In this document: in pieces, positions 17,546 to 26,236 of the stretch
How positions within the stretch are numbered: position 1 is the first letter of the stretch
How the letters are laid out: every line of letters begins with the position of its first letter
Assembly: GCA_003214615.1 (NCBI GenBank)
Contig: QCLK01000004.1
Location: 100,301-143,416 of the forward strand
DNA length: 43,116 nucleotides
DNA from: Pelagibacteraceae bacterium AG-414-E02
GTDB lineage: Bacteria; Pseudomonadota; Alphaproteobacteria; Pelagibacterales; Pelagibacteraceae
Reading direction: 5' to 3'
Notes under the pieces: generated by a model
What the model was told of the DNA's origin: nothing
What the model saw: the letters and a program-made list of their open reading frames with translations, nothing else
Database searches by the model: none
Translations under genes and position numbers: made by a program

Positions 17546-18721
17546 ATGAAAAAGTTACTTACATTTTCGATAATAGCTTATTTATTATTTACAATAAATA
17601 GTAGTGCAGTCGCTCAAGAAACAAACGAAAACAATACAGCAAACGAGAAAGTATTAAAAATTGGTGTCCTACTACCATTATCAGGAGAATTTGCAGATCT
17701 CGGACAATCATTTTTAAAAGCAATTCAACTAGGTCTTTATGATATCTCAAATAAAAACATTAAAATTTACCCAAAAGATAGCAAAGCAAATTCTTTGGAT
17801 GCTTATAAGTCTGCTAAAGAATTTGAAGAACTTGGTATAAAAATTGTAATAGGACCAATTTTTTATGAAAGCTTAGAAAGTCTTGGTGAAATAAATAATA
17901 TTACTTTTGTTTCATTAACAAATAAAACTCAAAATATTCCAAAAAATACTATTGCTTTTGGAATTAATATAAATTCACAAATTGAAGTTCTTAAAAAATA
18001 TTTTGATAAAATTAAAGTATCCAAAACTTTGCTTCTATCTCCAAAAGGTCAATTTATAAATCAAATTGAAATTATCGAGGACAGTAAGTTAAAATTTTAT
18101 AAGGTTTTCTTTTATGACACTAGTCCAAAAAAGATTACAAGTGAAATAGAAAAATTAACAAAATACCAGGAGAGGAAAAAAGATCTCGAAAGACGAATTA
18201 AAATACTAGAAAAATCAGAACTTTATAAGGATAAAAAAGAATTAAAAAAATTAGAACAAAAACATACTTTGGGTAAAATAAATTTTGATTCTGCCGTTGT
18301 TGTAGATTTCGATGAACGTCTAAAAAGTGTTTTAACATCATTTATGTTTTCAGATATTTCAAGCCAAAGGGTAAATTTTTTTACACTTAACCAATGGTTT
18401 GATGAAAGTTTATTCGAAGAAGCTGCTCTTCAAAACTTACATTTCCCAGCAATAAATCTTGATAATTTAATAAAATTTAATAAAAAATATGAAAAATCAT
18501 ATAAAGAAAAACCTAATAAAGTTTCTATACTTGCTTACGATGCACTAGGATTAATTTACTATTGTTGGATTAATAATAATTTTGAATTTAAATCTAGCCA
18601 ACTGTTTAATAAGGACGGATTTAAGGGTTTACATGGAGAATTTATAATAAAAGAAAATATAAGTAGACAAAAACTAAAAATTTATAAAATTTCTAATAAA
18701 AAATTCCTTAAAGTTCATTAG
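17546..18721 (+). CDS. periplasmic LpoA-like penicillin-binding-protein activator (type 1 periplasmic-binding fold)
   Basis: An N-terminal signal peptide (about 1-23, ending SSAVAQ) precedes a type 1 periplasmic-binding-protein domain that starts with LKIGVLLPLSGEFADLGQSFLKAIQLGLYD (split here across residues 39 to 68) and continues with IVIGPIFYESLE. This fold is shared by amino-acid-binding proteins and by LpoA, the activator of penicillin-binding protein 1A. The LpoA reading is favoured by context: in E. coli lpoA lies divergently beside rsmI with dolP nearby, as here. At 391 residues it lacks the N-terminal TPR half of E. coli LpoA (678 residues), and no lipobox is visible. No ABC transporter genes are adjacent. 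It ends in a 4-base interlocked stop overlap with rdgB. Confidence 0.75.
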   Translation: MKKLLTFSIIAYLLFTINSSAVAQETNENNTANEKVLKIGVLLPLSGEFADLGQSFLKAIQLGLYDISNKNIKIYPKDSKANSLDAYKSAKEFEELGIKIVIGPIFYESLESLGEINNITFVSLTNKTQNIPKNTIAFGININSQIEVLKKYFDKIKVSKTLLLSPKGQFINQIEIIEDSKLKFYKVFFYDTSPKKITSEIEKLTKYQERKKDLERRIKILEKSELYKDKKELKKLEQKHTLGKINFDSAVVVDFDERLKSVLTSFMFSDISSQRVNFFTLNQWFDESLFEEAALQNLHFPAINLDNLIKFNKKYEKSYKEKPNKVSILAYDALGLIYYCWINNNFEFKSSQLFNKDGFKGLHGEFIIKENISRQKLKIYKISNKKFLKVH

Positions 18722-19314
18722 CCAAAAAAATTTTTAATTTTCAAATATGCTTTATACCTGTGATCAATAAACATTTTAAGCTTTGGTTCCATTTCACCGA
18801 AAGTCTTATTGTATCCTTTAGGTACAAAAATAGGATCATAACCAAATCCCTTTTTCCCTTTTTTTTTCTTTGATATTTTTCCATTTACTATTCCTTCACT
18901 AAAAAAACTCTTGCCATTTGGCCAAACGAGCGCTAAACAACAAAAAAATTTTGCTCTATTGTCTTTTTTCCAATCTTTTTTTATTTTGTTCATCTCATAG
19001 AAAATCTTATTTATAGCTAAATCAAAATTTTTTTTTTTACCTCCCCATCTAGAAGAATAAATACCCGGGGACCCATTAAGAAGATCTATTTCTAAGCCTG
19101 AATCATCAGACAAACAAATTAAATTGGTTTTTTTTGAGTAATACAATGCTTTGATAAAAGCATTTTCTTTATAATTTTTTCCTGTTTCTTCTGGAGCTGA
19201 AATTTTAAATTCTTTTAAAGAATGCTTAACTATTTCTTTTGGCAACAGTGCAGATATTTCCTTATATTTTCCACTATTATTTGTCCCTATTAATATTTCT
19301 TTAATTTTGTTCAT
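18718..19314 (-). CDS. rdgB: RdgB/HAM1 non-canonical purine NTP pyrophosphatase
   Basis: RdgB hydrolyses dITP, ITP and XTP to monophosphates, keeping deaminated purines out of DNA and RNA. The 198-residue product has the N-terminal nucleotide-binding ILIGTNNSGKYKEI motif, the acidic SDDSGLEIDLLNGSPGIYSS signature with the following RWGGK, and GFGYDPIFVP near the C-terminus, all typical of the family. The ATG start is clear. It is divergent from grpE with a 43-base gap. In many alphaproteobacteria rdgB sits near rph and hrcA-grpE; hrcA is not present here. Confidence 0.96.
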   Translation of the reverse strand: MNKIKEILIGTNNSGKYKEISALLPKEIVKHSLKEFKISAPEETGKNYKENAFIKALYYSKKTNLICLSDDSGLEIDLLNGSPGIYSSRWGGKKKNFDLAINKIFYEMNKIKKDWKKDNRAKFFCCLALVWPNGKSFFSEGIVNGKISKKKKGKKGFGYDPIFVPKGYNKTFGEMEPKLKMFIDHRYKAYLKIKNFFG

Positions 19315-19320
19315 TTTACT

Positions 19321-19350
19321 CTAGTATTTTTTTTTAAAGTGACCATATAT
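19321..19350 (+). promoter_or_regulatory. possible RpoH (heat-shock) promoter of grpE
   Basis: CTAG (19321-19324), 17 bases, then ACCATATAT (19342-19350) precede the grpE ATG by 7 bases. The layout copies the element before dnaK (CTTG, 17 bases, CCCATATA) with one change in the -35 core. The match to the alphaproteobacterial sigma32 form is partial, so the call depends on the similarity between the two sites. Confidence 0.4.
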
Positions 19351-19357
19351 TAAACTG

Positions 19358-19942
19358 ATGACAAAAACAGATAAAAACTTATCAAAAGATAAGGAACAAA
19401 ATCAAACAGCCGAACATAATGAAAAGGAAACTGCCGAAGATAAGCTTAAATCCACCGAAGAAAAATTGCTAAGGGCTTTGGCTGAGACAGAAAATCAAAG
19501 ACGAAGATTTGAAAAAGAAAGACAAGATGCGTTTGAATTTGGAGGTTTTAATTTCGCAAGAGAGTCACTATCACTTTTAGATAATATTGACCGCGCTACC
19601 ACTTCATTTAAAAATGATGAAAAGTTAAAAGATAATAAAGATTTGGATAAAATTATCCAAGGAATTGAAATTGTAAAAAAAGATTTAGTATCTATTTTCA
19701 AAAAAAATGGAATTGAGGAAATAGAATGTATAAACAAAAAATTTGATCCAAATTTTCACCAGGCTATGTTAGAAATTGAAGACTCTACAAAAGGACCCGG
19801 GACCGTTGTCCAAGAAATCCAAAAAGGTTATATGATGAAAGATCGTTTACTAAGACCCTCATTAGTGGGTGTGACTAAAAATAGAGACGCAAAATCAAGA
19901 AAAGATGAGAAAAAAACTGAGGAAAAAGAGGAAAAAGAGTGA
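19358..19942 (+). CDS. grpE: nucleotide exchange factor GrpE
   Basis: GrpE releases ADP from DnaK and so resets the chaperone cycle. The 194-residue product has a charged N-terminal tail, a long helical coiled-coil (about 25-85 with LRALAETENQRRRFEKER), then the compact beta domain with the family signature in IECINKKFDPNFHQAMLEIED and GPGTVVQEIQKGYMMKDRLLRPSLVGV. It starts the plus-strand grpE-dnaK-dnaJ cluster, 60 bases before dnaK. hrcA, the repressor gene that often precedes grpE, is missing; control may instead rest on sigma32-type promoters. Confidence 0.97.
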   Translation: MTKTDKNLSKDKEQNQTAEHNEKETAEDKLKSTEEKLLRALAETENQRRRFEKERQDAFEFGGFNFARESLSLLDNIDRATTSFKNDEKLKDNKDLDKIIQGIEIVKKDLVSIFKKNGIEEIECINKKFDPNFHQAMLEIEDSTKGPGTVVQEIQKGYMMKDRLLRPSLVGVTKNRDAKSRKDEKKTEEKEEKE

Positions 19943-19951
19943 TTTTTTTTC

Positions 19952-19980
19952 CTTGTAGTAATGAAAAAAACACCCATATA
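19952..19980 (+). promoter_or_regulatory. RpoH (sigma32)-type promoter of dnaK
   Basis: CTTG (19952-19955), a 17-base spacer and CCCATATA (19973-19980) fit the alphaproteobacterial heat-shock form (CTTG, 17-18 bases, then a C-rich CATAT-like -10). It lies in the 60-base gap between grpE and dnaK, and a GAAAGGAAAC ribosome binding site follows at 19986-19995. No CIRCE inverted repeat is present in the gap. Confidence 0.6.
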
Positions 19981-20002
19981 GCAACGAAAGGAAACTATTT
20001 TT

Positions 20003-21946
20003 ATGAGTAGAGTAATAGGAATTGATTTAGGAACAACAAATTCTTGCGTAGCCGTAATGGAGGGCACACAAGCTAAAGTTTTAGAGAATGCTGAAGGAGC
20101 TAGAACGACTCCATCAGTTGTTGCGTTTGGTGAAAACAATGAAAAACTAGTTGGTCAGTCAGCAAAAAGACAAGCTGTGACCAATCCTGAAAATACATTA
20201 TTTGCAGTAAAAAGATTAATTGGAAGAAATTTTAATGATGAAACTGTAAAAAAAGATGTTGCAAAAGCACCATATAAAATTATTAAGTCTGATAACAATG
20301 ATGCCTGGTTAGAATCTAGAGGACAGAAATATTCGCCTTCACAAATATCTGCTTTTATTTTGCAAAAAATGAAAGAGACAGCCGAAAAATATTTAGGACA
20401 AGAAGTTAAACAAGCTGTAATTACGGTACCTGCATACTTCAACGATTCTCAAAGACAAGCAACAAAAGATGCTGGAAAAATTGCTGGCTTAGAAGTGCTT
20501 AGAATTATTAATGAACCTACAGCAGCTTCATTAGCTTATGGTTTGGATAAAAAGGGTGGTAAAAAAATAGCAGTTTACGATTTGGGTGGTGGTACGTTTG
20601 ATGTATCAATCCTTGAAATTGGTGATGGTGTATTCGAAGTCAAATCTACAAATGGAGATACTTTTTTAGGCGGTGAAGATTTTGACGATAAGATTGTTGA
20701 TTATTTAGCAAATGAATTTAAAAAAGATAATGGCATAGATTTAAGAACTGACAAACTGGCTCTTCAAAGACTTAAAGAAGCTGCTGAAAAAGCAAAAATT
20801 GAATTGTCATCAGCAACTCAAACTGAAATTAATTTACCTTTTATAACTGCAGATAAAACTGGACCAAAGCATATCAACATAAAATTAACCAGGGCAAAAT
20901 TAGAAGCGCTTGTTGAAGATTTGGTTAAAAGAACGCTTAAACCATGTGAAATAGCTTTGAAGGATTCTGGTTTCAGCGCAGCTGAAATACATGAAGTGGT
21001 TTTGGTGGGTGGAATGACAAGAATGCCAAAAATTGTTGAAACTGTTAAAACTTTTTTTGGCAAAGATCCAAATAAAAGTGTAAATCCAGATGAAGTTGTT
21101 GCAATGGGAGCTGCAATTCAAGCAGGAGTATTACAAGGAGACGTGAAAGATGTTCTTCTTTTAGATGTAACTCCTTTATCCTTAGGAATTGAAACTTTAG
21201 GCGGAGTATCCACAAAACTTATTGAAAAAAATACAACAATTCCTACTAAAAAAAGCCAGGTTTTCTCAACAGCAGAAGATAATCAGCCAGCAGTTTCTAT
21301 TAGAGTAATGCAGGGTGAAAGAGAAATGGCTTCTGATAATAAATTATTAGGTAATTTTGAGTTAGTTGGAATACCAAGCGCTCCTAGAGGAGTTCCTCAG
21401 ATTGAGGTAACTTTTGATATTGATGCAAATGGTATAGTAAGCGTTTCTGCAAAAGATAAAGGAACTGGAAAAGAACAAAAAATACAAATTCAGGCTTCGG
21501 GAGGTCTTAGTGAAGAAGAAATTAAGAATATGGTAAAAGATGCTGAATCTAACAAAGAAGCGGACAAGAAGAAAAGAGAAACTGTTGATTCAAGAAACCA
21601 AGCTGACACGATTATTCATACGACAGAAAAAAACTTAAAAGAACATGGCAGTAAAATTTCTGATGCAGAGAAAAAAACTATTGAAACTGGAATTTCTGAT
21701 TTGAGAAACGCACTAAAAGGCACTGATACAGAAGAAGTGAAGAAAAAAACACAAGCTTTAGTACAGTCCTCAATGAAACTTGGAGAGGCTATATATAAAA
21801 GTCAACAAAAAGATGCAGACAAAAAAAATACACAAAAAACCCAAAGTTCGAAAAATAATGATCAAAAAAAAGAAAATGTAGTTGATGCAGATTTTGAGGA
21901 AGTAAAAGAAGATAAAAACGATAAAGATAAAGAAAAGCGAGCCTAA
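20003..21946 (+). CDS. dnaK: chaperone DnaK (Hsp70)
   Basis: This ATP-driven Hsp70 chaperone works with DnaJ and GrpE in the cytoplasm. The 647-residue product begins with [18 protein letters not shown], the phosphate-1 ATPase motif, and has the phosphate-2 motif [19 protein letters not shown] and the [12 protein letters not shown] adenosine motif. The interdomain linker [19 protein letters not shown] precedes the substrate-binding beta domain, and a lysine- and glutamate-rich lid tail closes the protein with [11 protein letters not shown]. The ribosome binding site GAAAGGAAAC is one of the strongest in the window, in keeping with high expression. dnaJ follows by 30 bases. Confidence 0.99.
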   Translation: MSRVIGIDLGTTNSCVAVMEGTQAKVLENAEGARTTPSVVAFGENNEKLVGQSAKRQAVTNPENTLFAVKRLIGRNFNDETVKKDVAKAPYKIIKSDNNDAWLESRGQKYSPSQISAFILQKMKETAEKYLGQEVKQAVITVPAYFNDSQRQATKDAGKIAGLEVLRIINEPTAASLAYGLDKKGGKKIAVYDLGGGTFDVSILEIGDGVFEVKSTNGDTFLGGEDFDDKIVDYLANEFKKDNGIDLRTDKLALQRLKEAAEKAKIELSSATQTEINLPFITADKTGPKHINIKLTRAKLEALVEDLVKRTLKPCEIALKDSGFSAAEIHEVVLVGGMTRMPKIVETVKTFFGKDPNKSVNPDEVVAMGAAIQAGVLQGDVKDVLLLDVTPLSLGIETLGGVSTKLIEKNTTIPTKKSQVFSTAEDNQPAVSIRVMQGEREMASDNKLLGNFELVGIPSAPRGVPQIEVTFDIDANGIVSVSAKDKGTGKEQKIQIQASGGLSEEEIKNMVKDAESNKEADKKKRETVDSRNQADTIIHTTEKNLKEHGSKISDAEKKTIETGISDLRNALKGTDTEEVKKKTQALVQSSMKLGEAIYKSQQKDADKKNTQKTQSSKNNDQKKENVVDADFEEVKEDKNDKDKEKRA

Positions 21947-21976
21947 AGCTAAAGACACAAAGATGTCTGTAAATTT

Positions 21977-23119
21977 ATGTCAAAAAGAGATTACTATGAA
22001 ATCTTGGGCGTCGTTAAATCAGCTTCTGCTGAAGAAATCAAAAAAGCTTACAGAAAATTAGCTCTAAAATATCACCCGGACAGGAATAAAAACGATAAGA
22101 CTGCGGAATCAAAGTTTAAAGAAGCAAGTGAAGCTTATCACGTTCTCTCTGACAAAGGGCGCAGAAATAATTATGATCAATTTGGTCATGCTGCCTTTGA
22201 AGGAGCGGGTGGAAGAGGAGGATTTTCAAATTTTGATTTTTCTAGTACTTTTTCTGATATCTTCGGTTCAGATATATTTGAAGACTTTTTTGAAGGTTTT
22301 GGAGGTTCAAGAGGAAGAGGAAGAAGAAGATCATCAGATTTTAGAGGGGCAGATTTAAGATATGATTTATCTATTTCTCTTGAAGATGCTTTCAATGGAA
22401 AGAAACAAGAAATAAATTTTTCTTCATCAGATAAATGTTTAACATGCAGTGGATCAGGTGCGGAACCTGGATCTAAACCAATTTCTTGTTCTACGTGTGC
22501 CGGACAAGGACAGGTAAGATCAAGCCAAGGATTTTTTACAATACAACAAACTTGTCCTGAATGTGCTGGCTCTGGTGAACAAATTTCAAATCCATGTAAG
22601 GAATGCAGAGGTATTGGTAAAAAACAAACAAGAAAGAAAATATTTGCCAATATTCCAAAAGGTGTTGATGACGGCACAAGAATTAGGTTATCAGGCAAAG
22701 GAGAAGCAGGTATAAAAGGTGGCGCAAACGGAGATTTATATATTTTTGTATCTATTGGAACTCATAGTATCTTTAAAAGATCTGAGGAAAATCTTTTTTT
22801 TGAATTTCCTATTTCTTTAGCTGATGCAGCACTTGGAGCTACAGTTGAAGTTCCAACAATTGATGGTGGTAAGGCAAAAGTAAAAGTCCCAGCAGGTACA
22901 CAAAATGGGAAACAATTTAGATTAAAAGGAAAAGGCATGCCAATGATGAGGACAAAGAATTACGGTGATTTATATATTCAGGCGGTAACTGAAGTTCCAA
23001 TTTCTTTAACCAAAGAACAAAAAAGTCTGTTAGAACAATTTAAAAAATTAGAGGATTCAAAAACGAATCCTATAATTAAAGATTTCTTTGAAAAAGCAAA
23101 AAGATTTTGGAAAAACTAA
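21977..23119 (+). CDS. dnaJ: co-chaperone DnaJ (Hsp40)
   Basis: DnaJ delivers clients to DnaK and stimulates its ATPase. The 380-residue product is a complete type I Hsp40: a J domain with the HPD motif in KYHPDRNKN, a glycine/phenylalanine linker (about 75-115, including [17 protein letters not shown] and an arginine-rich run), four zinc-finger repeats [24 protein letters not shown] and CKECRGIG, and C-terminal client-binding domains. The ATG is clear. Its stop is directly followed by the dapB ATG, suggesting cotranscription beyond the chaperone genes. Confidence 0.98.
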   Translation: MSKRDYYEILGVVKSASAEEIKKAYRKLALKYHPDRNKNDKTAESKFKEASEAYHVLSDKGRRNNYDQFGHAAFEGAGGRGGFSNFDFSSTFSDIFGSDIFEDFFEGFGGSRGRGRRRSSDFRGADLRYDLSISLEDAFNGKKQEINFSSSDKCLTCSGSGAEPGSKPISCSTCAGQGQVRSSQGFFTIQQTCPECAGSGEQISNPCKECRGIGKKQTRKKIFANIPKGVDDGTRIRLSGKGEAGIKGGANGDLYIFVSIGTHSIFKRSEENLFFEFPISLADAALGATVEVPTIDGGKAKVKVPAGTQNGKQFRLKGKGMPMMRTKNYGDLYIQAVTEVPISLTKEQKSLLEQFKKLEDSKTNPIIKDFFEKAKRFWKN

Positions 23120-23896
23120 ATGAAAAAAATTAATTTAACAATTACTGGAGCTCTTGGAAGAATGGGACAACAGCTTATTAAATCTTCTAAAAGTGCAAAA
23201 AATTTTAAACTAGTTTCTATTACAGAAAATAGAATAATTAATAAAAAGATATCTGGACTAAAGCCCCAATTAAATTCGGAGACTGCATTTAAAAATGCAA
23301 ATATAATCATAGATTTCACAATTCCAAAATGTACATTGGAGGTTTTAAAAATTGCATCCAAATTAAAAAAAAGAGTGGTTATAGGAACTACAGGATTTTC
23401 TAAAAAAGAAGAAAATTTAATAAAAAAATATGCTAGAAAAATACCTATACTTAAAGCAGGTAATATGAGCTTAGGTATAAACTTATTAATGTATTTAACT
23501 GAAATAGCTTCTAAATCTCTTGGGGAGAACTTTTTAAGTAAAGTTTTTGAAGTTCATCATAAGCATAAAAAAGATCATCCATCAGGTACAGCGCTAATGC
23601 TTGGAAAAGGTATTGCAATAGGAAAAAATAAAGATTTTTATAAATTAACTGGAAAAAAATACTTAAATAAAAAAACTTTTCCCTACGGGAAAAAAGTTAA
23701 TTTTAATTCTATAAGAAGGGGTGAGATCGTTGGAAATCATAAAGTTTTATTTTCAAGTGGAAAAGAAACACTCTCATTAGATCACGAAGCATTTGATAGG
23801 GCTCTTTATTCAGAAGGAGCACTTACTGCAGCTAAATGGTTAATGAATAAAAGGCCAGGCCTTTACTCAATGCGAGATGTTCTGAACTTTAAATGA
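23120..23896 (+). CDS. dapB: 4-hydroxy-tetrahydrodipicolinate reductase
   Basis: DapB performs the second dedicated step to meso-diaminopimelate and lysine. The 258-residue product has the N-terminal Rossmann motif ITGALGRMGQQL, the catalytic/substrate region FEVHHKHKKDHPSGTA, and the SIRRGEIVGNHKVLF segment of the C-terminal domain. Length and motif order are normal. Its ATG directly abuts the dnaJ stop and its own stop overlaps the nth ATG as ATGA, so it is embedded in a compact plus-strand run. Diaminopimelate also feeds peptidoglycan, the substrate of the L,D-transpeptidase encoded nearby. Confidence 0.97.
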   Translation: MKKINLTITGALGRMGQQLIKSSKSAKNFKLVSITENRIINKKISGLKPQLNSETAFKNANIIIDFTIPKCTLEVLKIASKLKKRVVIGTTGFSKKEENLIKKYARKIPILKAGNMSLGINLLMYLTEIASKSLGENFLSKVFEVHHKHKKDHPSGTALMLGKGIAIGKNKDFYKLTGKKYLNKKTFPYGKKVNFNSIRRGEIVGNHKVLFSSGKETLSLDHEAFDRALYSEGALTAAKWLMNKRPGLYSMRDVLNFK

Positions 23897-24546
23897 GTGA
23901 AAATAAAAGATCTAAAAAAGTATTAAAAATCCTAAATCAGATTTATCCAAAGACCCAAATTCCTCTAAAACATACAAACAAATTTACTCTACTAATTTCT
24001 GTGTTGTTATCAGCTCAAACTACTGATGTTAATGTAAATAATGTAACTAAAAATATATATCCTAAATTTAATAAACCAGAACATTTTGTAAAATTAGGTA
24101 GAAAAAAAATTGAAAAATTAATAAAGAGTATTGGTATTTTTAGAGTTAAAGCTAAAAGCGTCTATTTACTTTCAAAACAACTAATTAAAAAACATAAAGG
24201 AAAGGTGCCTAAAACTTTCGAAGAACTTGAAAAACTTCCTGGTGTTGGCCACAAAACCGCAAGTGTAGTTATGGCTCAAGGATTTGGTATCCCTGCTTTT
24301 CCTGTAGATACTCATATTCACCGTTTAGCACAAAGATGGGGATTATCTGGCGGTAAAAATGTTACACAAACTGAAAAAGATTTAAAAAGATTATTTCCTA
24401 AAAAATCATGGAATAAACTTCATCTTCAAATAATTTACTATGGACGAGAATTTTGTACTGCAAAAAATTGTTACGGTTTGACTTGTAAAATTTGTACTAC
24501 TTGTTATCCTAATAGAAAAACACCACTTAAAACAAAAAAAGCATAA
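23893..24546 (+). CDS. nth: endonuclease III-type DNA glycosylase/AP lyase
   Basis: Nth removes oxidised pyrimidines and cuts at the abasic site. The 217-residue product has the helix-hairpin-helix ELEKLPGVGHKTASVVMAQG, which holds the catalytic lysine, and the catalytic aspartate in FPVDTHIHRLAQRWGL. The C-terminal iron-sulfur loop is present but atypical: the cysteines follow C-x4-C-x4-C-x2-C-x2-C (FCTAKNCYGLTCKICTTCYP) rather than the C-x6-C-x2-C-x5-C of E. coli Nth. The protein should still be a glycosylase, but its cluster ligation may differ. It overlaps dapB by four bases and precedes the PfkB kinase by one. Confidence 0.94.
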   Translation: MSENKRSKKVLKILNQIYPKTQIPLKHTNKFTLLISVLLSAQTTDVNVNNVTKNIYPKFNKPEHFVKLGRKKIEKLIKSIGIFRVKAKSVYLLSKQLIKKHKGKVPKTFEELEKLPGVGHKTASVVMAQGFGIPAFPVDTHIHRLAQRWGLSGGKNVTQTEKDLKRLFPKKSWNKLHLQIIYYGREFCTAKNCYGLTCKICTTCYPNRKTPLKTKKA

Positions 24547-24547
24547 T

Positions 24548-25477
24548 ATGAAAATTTTAGGAATAGGAAACGCTATAGTTGATGTAATTTGCAAGGTAGA
24601 AGAAAATTTTTTATCTGAAAATAATCTTACAAAAAGCACAATGAAACTTGTTGATGAAACTGAATTTAAAAAGCTTTTATCAAATCTAAAGATAGAGCAA
24701 ACAATAGCTGGGGGCTCAGTTGCAAATTCTATTGTTGGTTTATCACAACTAGGAAATGCTGTTTCTTATATTGGAAAAGTAAATAATGATGAACTGGGTA
24801 ACAAGTATGAAAAAAGTTTAACAAATGAAAAAGTAAAATATTGTTATAAAAAAAAAAACGAGTCTATTCCTACTGGAACATGCTTGATTTTAATCACACC
24901 AGATTCTGAAAGAACAATGTGCACTTTTTTAGGTATTGCTGGAAAAATTAGTGACAAAGATATAGATGAAAATGCAGTTAAAAATTGTGAATTGATTTTT
25001 TTGGAAGGTTATTTATGGGATGAAGGGAATCCTAAAAAAGCATTTGAAAAAGCTATTAGCATAGCTAAAAAAAAAGCAATGTCATTATCAGATCAGTTTT
25101 GTGTCGATCGCCATAAAAAAAGTTTTTTCGATTTAGTAAATAATAAATTAGATGTTACTTTTGCTAATGAACAAGAAATTTTGTCCTTAATTAAAGCTAA
25201 AAATTTTGATGAAGTCATTTCATTTGGTAAGCAAATTGGCAGACTTCTGGTAATTACACGTGGCGAAAAAGGAAGCGTCGCAATACAAAAAAGTGATGTT
25301 GTTGAATGTCCTGGTAAAAAAAATTTAAAAATAGTTGATTTAACGGGAGCGGGCGATCTTTTTGCCTCAGGATTTCTACATGGATATATTAATAAATTGT
25401 CATTAAAAGAAAGTCTTGAAAAGGGAACTGATATGGCTTCAAAAATTATTCAAAAAATAGGAGCTAGACTAAATTAA
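24548..25477 (+). CDS. PfkB-family sugar/nucleoside kinase (adenosine kinase-like)
   Basis: This 309-residue protein has the ribokinase/PfkB fold. The N-terminal substrate motif is visible as TIAGGSVANSIVGLSQLG, and the C-terminal anion-hole and catalytic-base motif as DLTGAGDLFASGFLHGY. The N-terminus (MKILGIGNAIVDVICKVEE) resembles the group annotated as adenosine kinase in alphaproteobacteria, so phosphorylation of adenosine or a related nucleoside is a reasonable but unproved guess. It ends the grpE-to-kinase run. Its stop interlocks with that of the ArfA-like gene on the other strand (4-base overlap), leaving no room for a terminator. Confidence 0.88.
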   Translation: MKILGIGNAIVDVICKVEENFLSENNLTKSTMKLVDETEFKKLLSNLKIEQTIAGGSVANSIVGLSQLGNAVSYIGKVNNDELGNKYEKSLTNEKVKYCYKKKNESIPTGTCLILITPDSERTMCTFLGIAGKISDKDIDENAVKNCELIFLEGYLWDEGNPKKAFEKAISIAKKKAMSLSDQFCVDRHKKSFFDLVNNKLDVTFANEQEILSLIKAKNFDEVISFGKQIGRLLVITRGEKGSVAIQKSDVVECPGKKNLKIVDLTGAGDLFASGFLHGYINKLSLKESLEKGTDMASKIIQKIGARLN

Positions 25478-25587
25478 CGTTTTTTTCTTTTAAAACTTCC
25501 TTTACCTTTTTTTGGTTTAATAATCCTTTTTCTATATTTAGGTGTAAGAAGATCTCTGGCAATAAAATTTCGTGATTTTTTTTTCAA
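25474..25587 (-). CDS. arfA: ArfA-like alternative ribosome-rescue factor, 37 residues
   Basis: This small basic protein was found by reading the gap after the PfkB gene. Its residues NFIARDLLTPKYRKR and KKGKGSFKRK align without gaps to E. coli ArfA (NAIEALLHDPLFRQR, KKGKGSYMRK). ArfA enters the empty mRNA channel of stalled ribosomes with its lysine/glycine-rich segment and recruits RF2. The gene starts at TTG, overlapping the regulator's stop as TTGA, with AGAGG nine bases before it, so translation is probably coupled. It ends in a normal TAA; the E. coli protein instead has a C-terminal tail that is removed and is made from a non-stop mRNA, neither of which applies here. Lack of a database match is the main uncertainty. 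Confidence 0.75.
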   Translation of the reverse strand: MKKKSRNFIARDLLTPKYRKRIIKPKKGKGSFKRKKR

Positions 25588-26222
25588 ATATAATAACCTC
25601 TATTATTATTTTTAATAAAATTATTATCGTTAAATTTTTCCAAGATTTTTTTTCTAAGACGATGAATGTGAGTTTCAACGGTATGGGTATCGCTTTCAGA
25701 TGAATAATTCCAAACTTTTTTTAAAACAGTATTTCTGCTTATTGGCTCTTTTTCTTCACTAAATAAAATAAGAAAATTGATTTCTTTTTCTGAAAGCTGA
25801 AGCTCTAGATCGTTCTTTTTAAGCTTACGTTCATTCTTATCAATTGTATAACCATTTAAATCAATGAAAGAGTTTTTTTTGAACTCGTTCTTAGCTATAA
25901 GAGACACGATTTTTTTTTCAAAATCCAAAATTTTAAAAGGCATGCTTACTTGCGCTACCAATTCTCCTGATAGGTTTTCTTTGGATACTTTAGGATTACA
26001 GACAACAATCATGGGAACATTATTTTTTATCAACTCCATATATTCTTGGTGATTTGTTTTATCTTTAAAAAAAACAACTAATTGATTGTGTTTTTTGGCT
26101 TGATTTATACACAAATCCAAATTTTCAAAATTGCTAAATTTGAACTTTGACAATATTTTTAATTCATTAATAATTTCTAAAAAGATTTGATTTCTAAAAA
26201 TTGGTATAGTTAAATTGTCCAT
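25584..26222 (-). CDS. OmpR-like winged-helix regulator with degenerate receiver domain
   Basis: The C-terminal part (about 118-212) is an OmpR/PhoB-type DNA-binding domain: LELQLSEKEINFLILFSEE, then the recognition region TVETHIHRLRKKI and the wing ending RGYYI. The N-terminal 115 residues have the size of a receiver domain, but the acidic N-terminal pair, the phospho-acceptor aspartate after the third strand and the conserved lysine (SMPF instead of KPF) are not evident, so it probably works without phosphorylation. No kinase gene is nearby. It is divergent from the L,D-transpeptidase gene with only 14 bases between start codons, which makes that gene a likely target. The ArfA-like gene follows with a coupled start. 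Confidence 0.85.
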   Translation of the reverse strand: MDNLTIPIFRNQIFLEIINELKILSKFKFSNFENLDLCINQAKKHNQLVVFFKDKTNHQEYMELIKNNVPMIVVCNPKVSKENLSGELVAQVSMPFKILDFEKKIVSLIAKNEFKKNSFIDLNGYTIDKNERKLKKNDLELQLSEKEINFLILFSEEKEPISRNTVLKKVWNYSSESDTHTVETHIHRLRKKILEKFNDNNFIKNNNRGYYI

Positions 26223-26236
26223 TAATAATTTTTAAT

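Noticed and set aside
22128-22698. Open frames opposite or out of frame with dnaJ
   Set aside because: They mirror the glycine- and arginine-rich linker and zinc-finger codons of dnaJ, have no recognisable domain and no ribosome binding site.
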